A stretch of DNA of 64,000 nucleotides, from the NCBI GenBank assembly GCA_035650475.1, contig DASRHP010000006.1:62001-126000 (forward strand). Reading direction: 5' to 3'. This stretch comes from Candidatus Binataceae bacterium (GTDB lineage Bacteria > Desulfobacterota > Binatia > Binatales > Binataceae). Made by a program: the position numbers and the translations under genes. The notes beneath the pieces were generated by a model. It saw only the letters and a list, made by a program, of their open reading frames with translations. It did no database searches and had not been told where the DNA came from. Positions 9,121-17,463 of this stretch are shown piece after piece. The stretch's first letter is position 1. The number at the start of each line of letters is the position of its first letter.

Positions 9121-9372
9121 ATGGCTCAGGACGATCGCGCGGCGCTCATTGCGCACGAAGACCGGATGATTCGCCGGCTGCGTTTTCTGGTCGACCTCAC
9201 CTTCGCCACCATCGCGCAGGACGACTCTCTCACTCTCGACGAGGCCTGGCAGCACGTGCGCGCGCTCAAGGGCGCGGCGGTCGCGATGTTTCCGGGCAAG
9301 GAAGACACTTTCGACCTCATCTACCTGCCGCGTTTTTCGCGGCTGCTCAAGGAGCGATTCCACGCGAACTGA
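9121..9372 (+). CDS. Small conserved-looking cytoplasmic protein, unknown function
   Basis: An 83-residue protein starting at ATG 9121 (MAQDDRAALIAHED). It is mostly helical by eye: a charged first helix (HEDRMIRRLRFLVDLTFATIA), a second segment DEAWQHVRALKGAAVAMFPGKEDTFDLIY, and a basic tail (RFSRLLKERFHAN). I do not recognise the family and see no metal or nucleotide motif. It lies 21 bases before nagA on the same strand, so the two are probably co-transcribed from the promoter near 9054. The adjacent minus-strand membrane protein also begins MAQ, but the two are unrelated otherwise. Confidence 0.6.
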   Translation: MAQDDRAALIAHEDRMIRRLRFLVDLTFATIAQDDSLTLDEAWQHVRALKGAAVAMFPGKEDTFDLIYLPRFSRLLKERFHAN

Positions 9373-9393
9373 GCCGCCGCCATCCCGCCCGCG

Positions 9394-10533
9394 ATGAGAC
9401 GGCTGCGCGGACTCGTCGCGCGGGCCGACGGCTCGACGCTGCCCGGCACCGTCAGCTTCGAGGAAACGATCATGTCGGTCGAAGCTGCCGGCGACTCTGC
9501 CGGCAGCGACTACGTGGTGCCCGCGTTCATCGATCTCCAGCTCAACGGCGCAGACGAGATCGACGTGATGGACGCGTCGGCCGACGCGCTGTTGCGTCTT
9601 AGCGCCCGGCTGGCGCGCGAGGGCACGGGCGGCTGGCTGCCGACGGCGCTCACGGCGCCGTTGGAGCGAATCGAGAAGACGGCCGCGGCGATCGCCGAGG
9701 CCGCCGCCGAACAATCAGCCCGCGTCTGCGATGCTTTCAGTACGGCGGGCGCTGCGGCCCGCGGTTGCGCAGCCGTGGCGCCAGCGACGATCCTCGGGAT
9801 GCACCTGGAGGGGCCGTTCATCTCGCCCGCGCGCCTCGGCGCCCATCCGCCGTTCAATCTTGCGCCGCGCGGCGAGGCGCTGCGCCGCGTTGCCGCGCTC
9901 AAGCCGCTGCGGCTGATCACGCTCGCGCCCGAGCTTGACGGCGCGCTGGAGGCGATTGCGTATCTCGGCGCGCGCGGCGTCGCGGTTTCGCTCGGCCATA
10001 CCGACGCCACCCTGGAGCAGGCGCAGGCCGCCCTCGCGGCAGGCGCGCGGATGTTCACCCATACGTTCAACGCGATGGCCCCGCTGCACCATCGCCGCCC
10101 CGGGGCGGCGGCCGCCGCGATGCTGCCGTCGCGCGCGCGCGCCGCCGTGGTCGCCGACGGTGTCCACCTGCATCCGGAGATGCTGCGCCTGCTCTACCGC
10201 GCGCGCGGCGCAGCGGGAATCTGCCTCACCACCGACCGCGTCGCGACCGCCGGCGAAGCGGGCGTGGCGGTCGCCAAGGACGGCGCGGCGCGGACCCCCG
10301 ACCACAGGCTCGCCGGCAGCGTCATCTCGATGCTCGACGGGGCGCGGACAATGATCGAGCGGGCCGGCGCGAGCGTGGGCGAGGCGGCACTGATGGGGGC
10401 GACGAATCCAGCGCGCGTGCTGGGGCTCAGCGACCGCGGCAAAATCGACGTTGGCGCGCGCGCCGATTTGCTCGTGCTCGGGTCGGCGCTAGAGTTGAAG
10501 GCGGTGCTCATTGGCGGGCGCGAGCTTGCCTGA
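9394..10533 (+). CDS. nagA: N-acetylglucosamine-6-phosphate deacetylase
   Basis: A 379-residue amidohydrolase-fold enzyme that removes acetate from GlcNAc-6-phosphate in amino-sugar recycling. Family signatures are present in order: VVPAFIDLQLNG near residue 45, GMHLEGPFISPARLGAHP (metal-binding Glu), VSLGHTDATLEQA and THTFNAMAPLHHR (metal-binding His residues), VVADGVHLHPEML, the catalytic Asp in CLTTDRV, and the C-terminal words ATNPARVLGL and GARADLLVLG. The length is normal. No PTS, NagB or NagK gene is nearby, so it may serve cell-wall recycling. The gene is followed after 38 bases by the MaoC-type gene. The product is cytoplasmic. Confidence 0.9.
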   Translation: MRRLRGLVARADGSTLPGTVSFEETIMSVEAAGDSAGSDYVVPAFIDLQLNGADEIDVMDASADALLRLSARLAREGTGGWLPTALTAPLERIEKTAAAIAEAAAEQSARVCDAFSTAGAAARGCAAVAPATILGMHLEGPFISPARLGAHPPFNLAPRGEALRRVAALKPLRLITLAPELDGALEAIAYLGARGVAVSLGHTDATLEQAQAALAAGARMFTHTFNAMAPLHHRRPGAAAAAMLPSRARAAVVADGVHLHPEMLRLLYRARGAAGICLTTDRVATAGEAGVAVAKDGAARTPDHRLAGSVISMLDGARTMIERAGASVGEAALMGATNPARVLGLSDRGKIDVGARADLLVLGSALELKAVLIGGRELA

Positions 10534-10571
10534 CCGGGCCGCCTCGTAATCCTCCCGCAAGCGCAATAGCG

Positions 10572-11435
10572 ATGCCGCTCAACCGCGAACTCATCGGCCA
10601 CGAATATCCGCCCACCCACGCGACCGTCACCCGCGAGGCGCTCCAGGCCTACGCGCGCGCGTACAACGACGCCAATCCGCGCTACTTCGATCCCGCCGTG
10701 AGCGGCGGAATCGTCGCGCCGCCGATGTTCGGCGTGGTCGTGACCTGGCTCTCGGTGATCCAGGCGGTTAGCGATCCCGCGCTCGGCGTCGACCTCCTGC
10801 GCCTGCTCCACAGCGAACAGGACATGGAATTTCGCCTGCCCTTGCGGCCCGGCGACGAAATCAGCTCGACCGCCAAGGTCGCCGCGATCGAGGCGCGGCC
10901 AGGCGGCGAGGCGATGACGCTCGAACTCCTGGCGCGCAATCGCGCGGGCGAACTCGTCCAGCGCATCCTCTTCGGTGTCTTCATCCGCGGCGGGCGGCGT
11001 GAGCGCGGCGCGGGTGCGCCGGCGCGCGCCGCCGAGCGCCCCACGACCCCGCAGGGCGAGCCCGTCCTCTCGGTTACGCAAACGATCGACCCCGACCAGA
11101 CCTACCGCTACGCCGAGGCCTCGGGTGACCGCAATCCGATCCACGTCGATGAAGGCGTCGCAAGGATGGCTGGGCTGCCCGGAATAATCGTCCACGGGCT
11201 GTGCACGATGGCGTTCACCTCGAGGGTTGTGATCGACGGGTTGTGCGGCGGCGAGCCGACGCGGCTTGCGCGCCTGCGCGTGCAGTTCAGCCGCCCGGTG
11301 CTTCCGGGCCAATCGATCACGACCAGGGTATGGCCGGGCGGCGAGCGCGGCGGCCGCCGGGTCTACGCCTACGAGACCTACAACCCCGACGGCCTGGCGG
11401 TCATCCGCGGCGGGATCGCTGAAATCATTCTGTGA
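10572..11435 (+). CDS. Two-domain MaoC-family (R)-specific enoyl-CoA hydratase/dehydratase
   Basis: A 287-residue double hot-dog protein. The N-terminal half (about 1-130) is a FAS1-like dehydratase domain (ATVTREALQAYARAYND, then GGIVAPPMFGVV); the C-terminal half (about 165-287) has the hydratase-2 motif YAEASGDRNPIHVDEGVA with the Asp...Asn...His set and GLPGIIVHGLCTMAF. Such proteins hydrate (R)-3-hydroxyacyl-CoA or related CoA esters in fatty acid, branched-chain or side-chain degradation. A linker of about 30 residues rich in Arg/Ala joins the domains. It follows nagA closely but has no functional link that I can see. A hairpin and a dispersed repeat follow at 11486-11562. Confidence 0.85.
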   Translation: MPLNRELIGHEYPPTHATVTREALQAYARAYNDANPRYFDPAVSGGIVAPPMFGVVVTWLSVIQAVSDPALGVDLLRLLHSEQDMEFRLPLRPGDEISSTAKVAAIEARPGGEAMTLELLARNRAGELVQRILFGVFIRGGRRERGAGAPARAAERPTTPQGEPVLSVTQTIDPDQTYRYAEASGDRNPIHVDEGVARMAGLPGIIVHGLCTMAFTSRVVIDGLCGGEPTRLARLRVQFSRPVLPGQSITTRVWPGGERGGRRVYAYETYNPDGLAVIRGGIAEIIL

Positions 11436-11485
11436 CCGCGCCCCAGAAGCTTCCTGCTCCCCTTCCCTTCAGGAGAGCGATGCAG

Positions 11486-11562
11486 GGTCATCCCGAGCGA
11501 AACGAGCAGCGCGAGCGAAGCAAGGAATCTCGGACGGCTCCGTGCCGGCGAAGCCGGTACGG
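11486..11562. repeat. Dispersed intergenic repeat, copy 1 (long form), with hairpin
   Basis: GGGTCATCCCGAGCGAAAC at 11486 begins a repeat that continues GCAGCGCGAGCGAAGC and ends AAGGAATCTCGGA. It matches copies at 20856 and 33375; this and the 33 kb copy share an extra block AGCGCGAGCGAAGC. The widely seen GTCATTCTGAGCGAAGCGAAG repeat of environmental genomes is the same family (from memory). It is followed by a 10-bp hairpin, CCGTGCCGGC (11540-11549) and GCCGGTACGG (11553-11562), with a GAA loop and GTTCTTCG after it, which may terminate the MaoC transcript. Confidence 0.65.
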
Positions 11563-11633
11563 GTTCTTCGTTCGCCAAGCGCTCCCTCTCCGACAAAGAG
11601 AGCTGTGCGCAATCAGCGCAGCGACAAGGTCCC

Positions 11634-12863
11634 ATGATGGAGGGGCGGCTTAGCCTGGGGCTGTCGCTTTCCCTTGGCGGCCCCTACGCCGCGATGGGGC
11701 GTCAGGCCGAAGCCGCGCTTCGGCTCTTCGTTGCCGACGTCAACGCGGCGGGCGGCGTCCGCGTCGGCGGCCGCGCGCTCGAACTCGCGCTGCGATGCCA
11801 CGACGACCAGAGCGACGCGCGCCGATGCGCCGCGATCTATCGCGAATTGTGCGTCGGCCCCAATCGCGTCGATCTCCTGCTCGGCCCGTACTCGAGCCGG
11901 CTCGCGCGCGCGGCCGCGCCAATTGCGGAAGCCGCCGCAATGGTGATGCTCAATCACGGGGGCGCCGACGACGGGCTTTACGCGCACGGGAGGCGGATGC
12001 TGGTTGGCGTGCTCAGCCCGGCGAGCGATTATCTCGTCGGCTTCACCCGCCTGCTCACCGAACTCAAGTTCTGGCGCAAACGCCTCGCGATCGTCGCCGC
12101 GCCGACGCCGTTTGCGCGCGCCGCCGCCGACGGGCTGGAGCGCACGTGCCTCGAACGCCGTCCGCGCCGGCGCGGCGTGCGCGTGCGGCTCAAGTACGCC
12201 GGCGACTTCGCGCGCGCCGAGGCGATCGCGCGGCTGCTGCCCGCGCTCAGGCGCAATCGCGTGAATGCGCTCGCCGCCGCCGGCAGCTTCGCCCAGGACG
12301 TGTCCCTGATCCGCGCGGTCGTCGCCGCCAACCTCAACATCCCGGTCCTCGGATGCGTGGCCGCGGGCGTGCGCGGCTTCGCCGACGCGCTCGGCGAAGC
12401 CGCCGAAGGCATCGTCGGCCCCAGCCAATGGGAGGAGCAGGCGCGGATCGCGCCCGAGCTGGGGCCGACGCCGGCGGAATTTGCGCGCCGGATGCGCGCC
12501 GCGGGTTATCCCGATTGCGATTATCCCGCGGCGCAGGCCTACGCGGCAGCGCTGCTTGGATGCGCCGCGATCCGCGAGAGCGGCTCGCTTGAGCAGGGCC
12601 GCCTCCGCGCCGCGCTCGGCGCGATGCGCACCAGCACGCTATACGGCGACTTCGCGATCGACGCCGTCAGCGGCCGCCAGATCGCGCATCGCCTGCTCCT
12701 CGTGCAGTGGCATCAGGGGCGCAAGGTGATCATCGAGCCCGAATCGCACAGCGAACTCGGCACGATCGAGTTTCCCTCCGGATGGCGGCTCATCCTGGCC
12801 TCGATGCACAGCCTCAAACTCAAGCTCGGCGCCGCCGCCCGCGGCGACGAGCCCGACGAATAA
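11634..12863 (+). CDS. Leucine-binding-protein-like (type I periplasmic fold) ligand-binding protein without signal peptide
   Basis: A 409-residue protein of the branched-chain amino acid ABC binding family. The peptide starts directly at what is normally the mature N-terminus (LSLGLSLSLGGPYAAMGRQ), then LFVADVNAAGGVRVGG, LLLGPYSSRLARAAAPIAE, and later LASMHSLKLK at the end. No signal sequence precedes the fold and none is in frame upstream; the space upstream is filled by the dispersed repeat. No permease or ATPase genes are nearby. It may be a cytosolic sensor of the AmiC type, or a truncated gene that lost its export signal. The frame has two adjacent ATGs at 11634 and 11637; either could be used. 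Confidence 0.75.
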   Translation: MMEGRLSLGLSLSLGGPYAAMGRQAEAALRLFVADVNAAGGVRVGGRALELALRCHDDQSDARRCAAIYRELCVGPNRVDLLLGPYSSRLARAAAPIAEAAAMVMLNHGGADDGLYAHGRRMLVGVLSPASDYLVGFTRLLTELKFWRKRLAIVAAPTPFARAAADGLERTCLERRPRRRGVRVRLKYAGDFARAEAIARLLPALRRNRVNALAAAGSFAQDVSLIRAVVAANLNIPVLGCVAAGVRGFADALGEAAEGIVGPSQWEEQARIAPELGPTPAEFARRMRAAGYPDCDYPAAQAYAAALLGCAAIRESGSLEQGRLRAALGAMRTSTLYGDFAIDAVSGRQIAHRLLLVQWHQGRKVIIEPESHSELGTIEFPSGWRLILASMHSLKLKLGAAARGDEPDE

Positions 12864-13107
12864 CCGCCTCCCGTCGCCACGCGCGGTCTGGTCGCGACCT
12901 ATTCGAGGCCTCGCCCAGCAAAGCTGTCCGGGGTTCCGCCGCGCGAGGGTCGATGCATATTGTCTGGCGGCGGGCACGCCTGTTTAGCTGGTGGCGGCGG
13001 CGCCGCCTGTTGCATACTTCCATCCACGCCCCGGGCGCTGGAAAATGAGGCGGCGCAATCGCTGAGGGCGTCCCGGCGCGGTTCGCGCTGCGCGCCCGCG
13101 CTCATCG

Positions 13108-14511
13108 ATGTACACCCAGGATACGATCGTCGCGCCGGCCACGCCGCCCGGCAGGGGTGCGGTCGCGATCGTGCGGCTGTCGGGCCCGCGCGCAACCGCG
13201 ATCGCGCGCGCGCTATGGCATCCGCGCGGCCGCAAGGCGGCCGCCGCGCACGACGATGCGCTGCCGCCCGCGCGCCGGCTGGCGCTTGGCGAAATCCGCG
13301 ACCCGGATAGCGGCGCGATTATGGACCGCGCGATGTGCGTCGTGATGCCCGCGCCGAATAGTCTCACCGGCGAAGATGTCGTCGAACTGCACTGCCATGG
13401 CGGCCCCTACGTCGTGCGCCGTGTGCTCGGCCTTGCGATGGCGGCCGGGGCGCGGATGGCCGAGCCGGGCGAGTTCAGCCGCCGCGCCTATCTCAACGGG
13501 CGGATCGATCTCACCGAAGCCGAGGCGATAGCCGACCTCGTCGATGCGCGCAGCGAGAGCGCGCTCCAGCAGGCGATAGCCCAGCTTGGCGGCGCACTGG
13601 CGCAGCGTGTGAGCGCGCTGCGCCGTGGAATTATCGCCGTGCGCGCCCATCTTGAGGCCGAGATCGACTTTGCCGACGAGGGGCTGAACCTGCCCAGCCG
13701 CCAAGAGATCGCCTCCGCGCTCGCGCGCGTCGGCGCCGACGCGGCGCTCCTGCACGACAGCTTCGCACGCGGGCGCCTGATGCGCGACGGCGCGCGCGCG
13801 GTGATCGTCGGCAAGCCCAATGCCGGCAAATCCAGCGTGCTCAATCTGCTGCTCGGCGCCGACCGCGCGATCGTCACTCCCGTACCAGGCACCACGCGCG
13901 ACGTTATCGAGGAGTCGATGACGGCGGGGCCGTGGCGGCTGGTTTTGCAGGACACCGCCGGCGTGCGCGAGGCGGTTGACGAGGTCGAGCGAATCGGCGT
14001 CGCGCGCACGCTGAGCCATGCCGGCGCGGCCGACCTTTTGATCGCGGTGTTCGATGGCTCGCGCCCGTTCGAAGAGGAGGACGCGCGCGTGCTCGCGCTG
14101 TGCGCGGGACGCCCGGGCGTCGCGCTGCTCAACAAATCCGACCTGCCGGCGGCACTGCTGCCCGAAGATCTGATCGCGCGGGGGTTGGGGATGGCGCTGA
14201 TGCGCTTCTCGGCGCTGAACGCCGACGGCGCGTCGACGCTGCGCGACGAGCTCGCGCGTGTGCTCGCGGCGCTCGCCCGGGGCGCGCCGTCGGACGGCGT
14301 CGCGATCTCGCGCGAGCGCCATCGCGATGCGCTCTCGAAGGCTCTGAGAGCCATCGAAAATGCACGGGACGCGGCGCTGGCCGGAATGCCGCCGGAGATC
14401 GTGGCGGTCGATACCGCCGCGGCGGCCGAGGCGCTCGGCGCGATTACCGGCGAGGTCGGCGTGGAGGACGTGCTCGACGCGGTGTTTCGCGAGTTCTGCA
14501 TCGGAAAGTAG
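13108..14511 (+). CDS. mnmE: tRNA modification GTPase MnmE
   Basis: A 467-residue GTPase that with MnmG installs the carboxymethylaminomethyl or related group on wobble U34 of tRNAs. The N-terminal tetrahydrofolate-binding domain begins DTIVAPATPPGRGAVAIVRLSG; a helical domain follows; the inserted G domain has G1 GKPNAGKSS (from residue 235), G3 DTAG and G4 NKSD; the protein ends with the invariant FCIGK, whose cysteine (464) is the conserved C-terminal Cys. The length is normal. mnmG follows after 85 bases. Start ATG 13108 fits the family alignment. Confidence 0.96.
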   Translation: MYTQDTIVAPATPPGRGAVAIVRLSGPRATAIARALWHPRGRKAAAAHDDALPPARRLALGEIRDPDSGAIMDRAMCVVMPAPNSLTGEDVVELHCHGGPYVVRRVLGLAMAAGARMAEPGEFSRRAYLNGRIDLTEAEAIADLVDARSESALQQAIAQLGGALAQRVSALRRGIIAVRAHLEAEIDFADEGLNLPSRQEIASALARVGADAALLHDSFARGRLMRDGARAVIVGKPNAGKSSVLNLLLGADRAIVTPVPGTTRDVIEESMTAGPWRLVLQDTAGVREAVDEVERIGVARTLSHAGAADLLIAVFDGSRPFEEEDARVLALCAGRPGVALLNKSDLPAALLPEDLIARGLGMALMRFSALNADGASTLRDELARVLAALARGAPSDGVAISRERHRDALSKALRAIENARDAALAGMPPEIVAVDTAAAAEALGAITGEVGVEDVLDAVFREFCIGK

Positions 14512-14596
14512 CGAAATTCTACTGATTGTAGGAGAGAGAGCGCGCCGTGCGCGGCCTTGGCCGAAGCGGCCGGGCGCGCAATAATTCACGGTCCGT

Positions 14597-16537
14597 ATGA
14601 ACTTCGGCGTGATCGTCGTCGGCGCCGGCCATGCCGGCATCGAGGCTGCGCTTGCGGCGGCGCGGATGGGTGTGCGCACGCTGATGCTCACGCTCAACCT
14701 CGACCACATCGGCCAGATGTCCTGTAATCCGGCGATCGGCGGGATCGGCAAGGGTCACCTGGTTCGCGAGATCGACGCATTGGGCGGCGAGATGGCGCTC
14801 GCGATCGACGAGACCGGCATCCAGTTCCGCTTCCTCAACACGCGCAAGGGCCCAGCCGTGCGCGCGCGCCGCGCCCAGGCCGACAAGGCGGCCTACCGCG
14901 CACGGATGAAGCGCGTGCTCGAGGCCGCGCCCAACTTGGCGATCCGCCAGGCCAGCGTCGAGCGGCTGCTGGTCGAGGACGGCCGCGTGCGCGGCGTCGA
15001 GTCGCAGATCGGCGAGGTCTTCCAGGCTGACTGCGTGGTGCTGACGACCGGCACTTTCCTCAAGGGGCTCGTGCACGTCGGGCTTAAGAATTATCCCGCC
15101 GGGCGCGCGGGCGACTTTTCCGCGATCGGGCTGAGCGAGAGCCTCGCGCAACTCGGCTTTCGGATCGGCCGGCTCAAGACCGGCACCTGCCCGCGGCTCG
15201 ACGGCCGCACGATCGACTACTCCGCACTCGAGGCCCAGCCGGGCGACGAACCGCCGCCGCCGTTCTCCTTCCGCACCGCGCGGATCACGCAGCCTCAGTT
15301 GACCTGCTATCTGACCTACACCAATGCGGCGACCCACGAGATAATCCGCAGCGGGATCGATCGCTCGCCGATGTACTCCGGCGTGATCCAGAGCCGCGGG
15401 CCGCGCTATTGCCCGTCAGTCGAGGACAAGGTGATGCGCTTTCGCGACAAGGAGCGCCATCAGATTTTCCTCGAGCCCGAGGGGCGCGACACAGTCGAGG
15501 TCTATCCCAACGGGCTCTCGACCAGCCTGCCGCTCGACGTGCAGCTCGCGATGGTGCGCTCGATCCGCGGACTCGAACACGCCGAGATTATGCGCCCGGG
15601 CTACGCGATCGAGTACGATTTTTCGGACCCGACGCAGCTGCACCCGTCGCTGGAGACGAAGCTGGTCCGCCGGCTCTTTCTCGCCGGCCAGATCAACGGC
15701 ACCACTGGCTACGAGGAGGCCGGCGCGCAGGGGCTGATCGCCGGAATCAATGCCGCGCTCGCCGCGCGCGGCGAACCGTCGCTCGTGCTGCGCCGCGACC
15801 AGGCCTATATCGGGGTCATGATCGACGACCTCGTGACCCGCGGGATCGGCGGCGAACCCTACCGGATGTTCACCTCGCGCGCCGAGTACCGGCTCCTGCT
15901 GCGCGAGGACAACGCCGACCGCCGGCTTGCGCCGATCGGCGAGCGGCTCGGCCTGCTCGGCGCAGAAGCGGCTGCGGCGATGCGCGCCAAGACCGAACGG
16001 GTCGCGTGCGAAGCGCGGCGCCTGCGCGAGACGCTGGTCCACGCCAGCGACGCCGTCAACGCCGCGCTCGTCGATTGCGGCTCGACGCCGATCGCGACGC
16101 CGCAGCGCGCATGGGAGCTCTTCCGCAGGCCCGAGGTCTCGTACGACGTGGTGCTCCGGATGGCGGGTCTCGCGCCAACGCTCACCCCCGACGAGGCCGC
16201 GGAGCTGGAGATCGATGTCAAGTACGAGGGCTACGTCCGCCGCCAAGCTGAGATGGTCGAGCGTTTCAAGCGCCTGGAGGACGCAGTGATTCCCGAAACT
16301 ATCGACTACGCGGCGGTGGCTGGACTATCCACCGAGGTGCGCGAGCGCTTGAGCGCAATGCGCCCGCACTCGCTCGGCCAGGCTGCGCGGATACCGGGGA
16401 TCACGCCCGCCGCAGTCGCAATGATCGCGGTTCATTTGCGCGGCCGGCGCGGACGCGGGGCCGCCGACAACGCGCCCCCGGGCTCTGATGTTTCACGTGA
16501 AACATCCCTGCTGCCGAGCCGAAAATGTTTCACGTGA
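14597..16537 (+). CDS. mnmG: tRNA uridine-5-carboxymethylaminomethyl modification enzyme MnmG (GidA)
   Basis: A 646-residue FAD/NADH protein, partner of MnmE. The FAD dinucleotide fold GAGHAGIEAALAAARMG is at residues 9-25, followed by QMSCNPAIGGIGKGHLVREIDALGG and GLIAGINAALAARGEPS, all MnmG hallmarks; the C-terminal MnmE-binding helical domain ends with GITPAAVAMIAVHLRGRR. The last 30 or so residues (from about RGAADNAPPG) are atypical: they are encoded by the first two parS sites and read DVSRETS, and the TGA stop lies within the second parS palindrome. The conserved family body ends before that tail, so the tail is probably not functional. Confidence 0.96.
   Translation: MNFGVIVVGAGHAGIEAALAAARMGVRTLMLTLNLDHIGQMSCNPAIGGIGKGHLVREIDALGGEMALAIDETGIQFRFLNTRKGPAVRARRAQADKAAYRARMKRVLEAAPNLAIRQASVERLLVEDGRVRGVESQIGEVFQADCVVLTTGTFLKGLVHVGLKNYPAGRAGDFSAIGLSESLAQLGFRIGRLKTGTCPRLDGRTIDYSALEAQPGDEPPPPFSFRTARITQPQLTCYLTYTNAATHEIIRSGIDRSPMYSGVIQSRGPRYCPSVEDKVMRFRDKERHQIFLEPEGRDTVEVYPNGLSTSLPLDVQLAMVRSIRGLEHAEIMRPGYAIEYDFSDPTQLHPSLETKLVRRLFLAGQINGTTGYEEAGAQGLIAGINAALAARGEPSLVLRRDQAYIGVMIDDLVTRGIGGEPYRMFTSRAEYRLLLREDNADRRLAPIGERLGLLGAEAAAAMRAKTERVACEARRLRETLVHASDAVNAALVDCGSTPIATPQRAWELFRRPEVSYDVVLRMAGLAPTLTPDEAAELEIDVKYEGYVRRQAEMVERFKRLEDAVIPETIDYAAVAGLSTEVRERLSAMRPHSLGQAARIPGITPAAVAMIAVHLRGRRGRGAADNAPPGSDVSRETSLLPSRKCFT
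16488..16505. promoter_or_regulatory. parS: parS site 1 (ParB binding)
   Basis: The 18-bp palindrome ATGTTTCACGTGAAACAT contains the exact 16-bp parS consensus TGTTTCACGTGAAACA (16489-16504). It lies inside the 3' end of mnmG and is about 0.9 kb upstream of parAB. Confidence 0.95.
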
Positions 16538-16542
16538 AACAT
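16525..16542. promoter_or_regulatory. parS: parS site 2 (ParB binding), spanning the mnmG stop
   Basis: A second exact 16-bp parS (16526-16541) within the same 18-bp palindrome, 21 bases after site 1. The TGA stop of mnmG (16535-16537) is part of the CACGTGAAAC right half. Confidence 0.95.
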
Positions 16543-16546
16543 TCTC

Positions 16547-17332
16547 TTGCGCGGCACCGTCCGCTTCATCGGCGAGGTTTCACGTGAAACATCCGTCCCG
16601 GCCGACGTTACATATTTGAAACACGCGGCCACTATCACTGACCCCGCCGCCATCGCCGCTCGCGCGCGCGCGGCGGTCGCGGGATGGCTCGCCGAGGCCT
16701 CGATACGGCCACGCGCGGGCTTCCTGGAACGGATCGAGAGGATGGCGGCGATGCTTGCGTTCTGGGGCGCGCACACCAACCTGACCGCCCATCCCAACGA
16801 CCCCGAAGAGATCGCCTTCCATGTTATCGACAGCCTCGCACCGCTCGCCTTTGCTCCTGCCGAGGAGCGCGCTGCCCTCGAAGGCGCCCTCGCCGCGCAA
16901 GCTGCGGCGCTCGACATCGGCGCTGGCGCCGGCTTCCCCGGCCTCGTACTCGCCGCCGCCTTCGAGGCGCGCTTTACGCTCGTCGACTCGCGGCGCAAGC
17001 GCGCAAGCTACCTCGAAGTCGCCGCGCGAGAGATGAACTTGTCCAACGTCGTCGTCGAGCAGCGCCGGATGAGCCCGCGCAGCGTCGAGCCCCGTTTCGA
17101 TCTCGTGACTGCACGCGCCTTCGGCCTGCTCGCCGACGTCTACGCGATCGCGGCGGCCGCCCTTGGGCCGCGCGGAATCTTTTTGCTTTACGCGAGCTCG
17201 AGCCAGCACCTCGACGTCCCCGCCGCGCAGGCCGTCGGCCTTCTCGCTGCGGCGACCTGGAGTTACCGAGTCGCGCACGGGCCCCATTCAGCGACGCGCA
17301 CCGCAGCGCTATGGCGGGCGCGGGGCTCGTGA
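16547..17332 (+). CDS. rsmG: 16S rRNA (guanine527-N7)-methyltransferase RsmG (GidB)
   Basis: A Rossmann-fold SAM methyltransferase acting on G527 of 16S rRNA. Characteristic words are AFWGAHTNLTAHPNDPEEI, the SAM loop DIGAGAGFPGLVLA, LVDSRRKRASYLEVAAREM and FDLVTARAFG. The frame opens at TTG 16547 (261 residues); a second TTG at 16616 would give 238 residues and leave parS site 3 untranslated. The latter fits the usual family length better. Neither has a clear ribosome site. It is followed by parA after about 130 bases, the usual rsmG-parA-parB order. Confidence 0.92.
   Translation: MRGTVRFIGEVSRETSVPADVTYLKHAATITDPAAIAARARAAVAGWLAEASIRPRAGFLERIERMAAMLAFWGAHTNLTAHPNDPEEIAFHVIDSLAPLAFAPAEERAALEGALAAQAAALDIGAGAGFPGLVLAAAFEARFTLVDSRRKRASYLEVAAREMNLSNVVVEQRRMSPRSVEPRFDLVTARAFGLLADVYAIAAAALGPRGIFLLYASSSQHLDVPAAQAVGLLAAATWSYRVAHGPHSATRTAALWRARGS
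16576..16591. promoter_or_regulatory. parS: parS site 3 (one mismatch), at the rsmG 5' end
   Basis: GGTTTCACGTGAAACA matches the 16-bp parS in 15 of 16 positions. It lies between the two candidate TTG starts of rsmG (16547 and 16616), so it is either in the leader or encodes the peptide VSRET. Confidence 0.9.
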
Positions 17333-17463
17333 GCGCAGCGGCGAGGGAAGCTGTTAATAGGCGGCGCGCACGCTCTTTTCTTTGACGTGCGCCGATGTCA
17401 GTATCAGGTTGAAAGCGATGCGCGCCGGTCGCATCGCCGGTCCGGGTGTTTGTTGAGGCGGCG

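Noticed and set aside
13213..14751. A 512-codon open frame antisense to mnmE
   Set aside because: Composition shadow of a certain gene with no family features.
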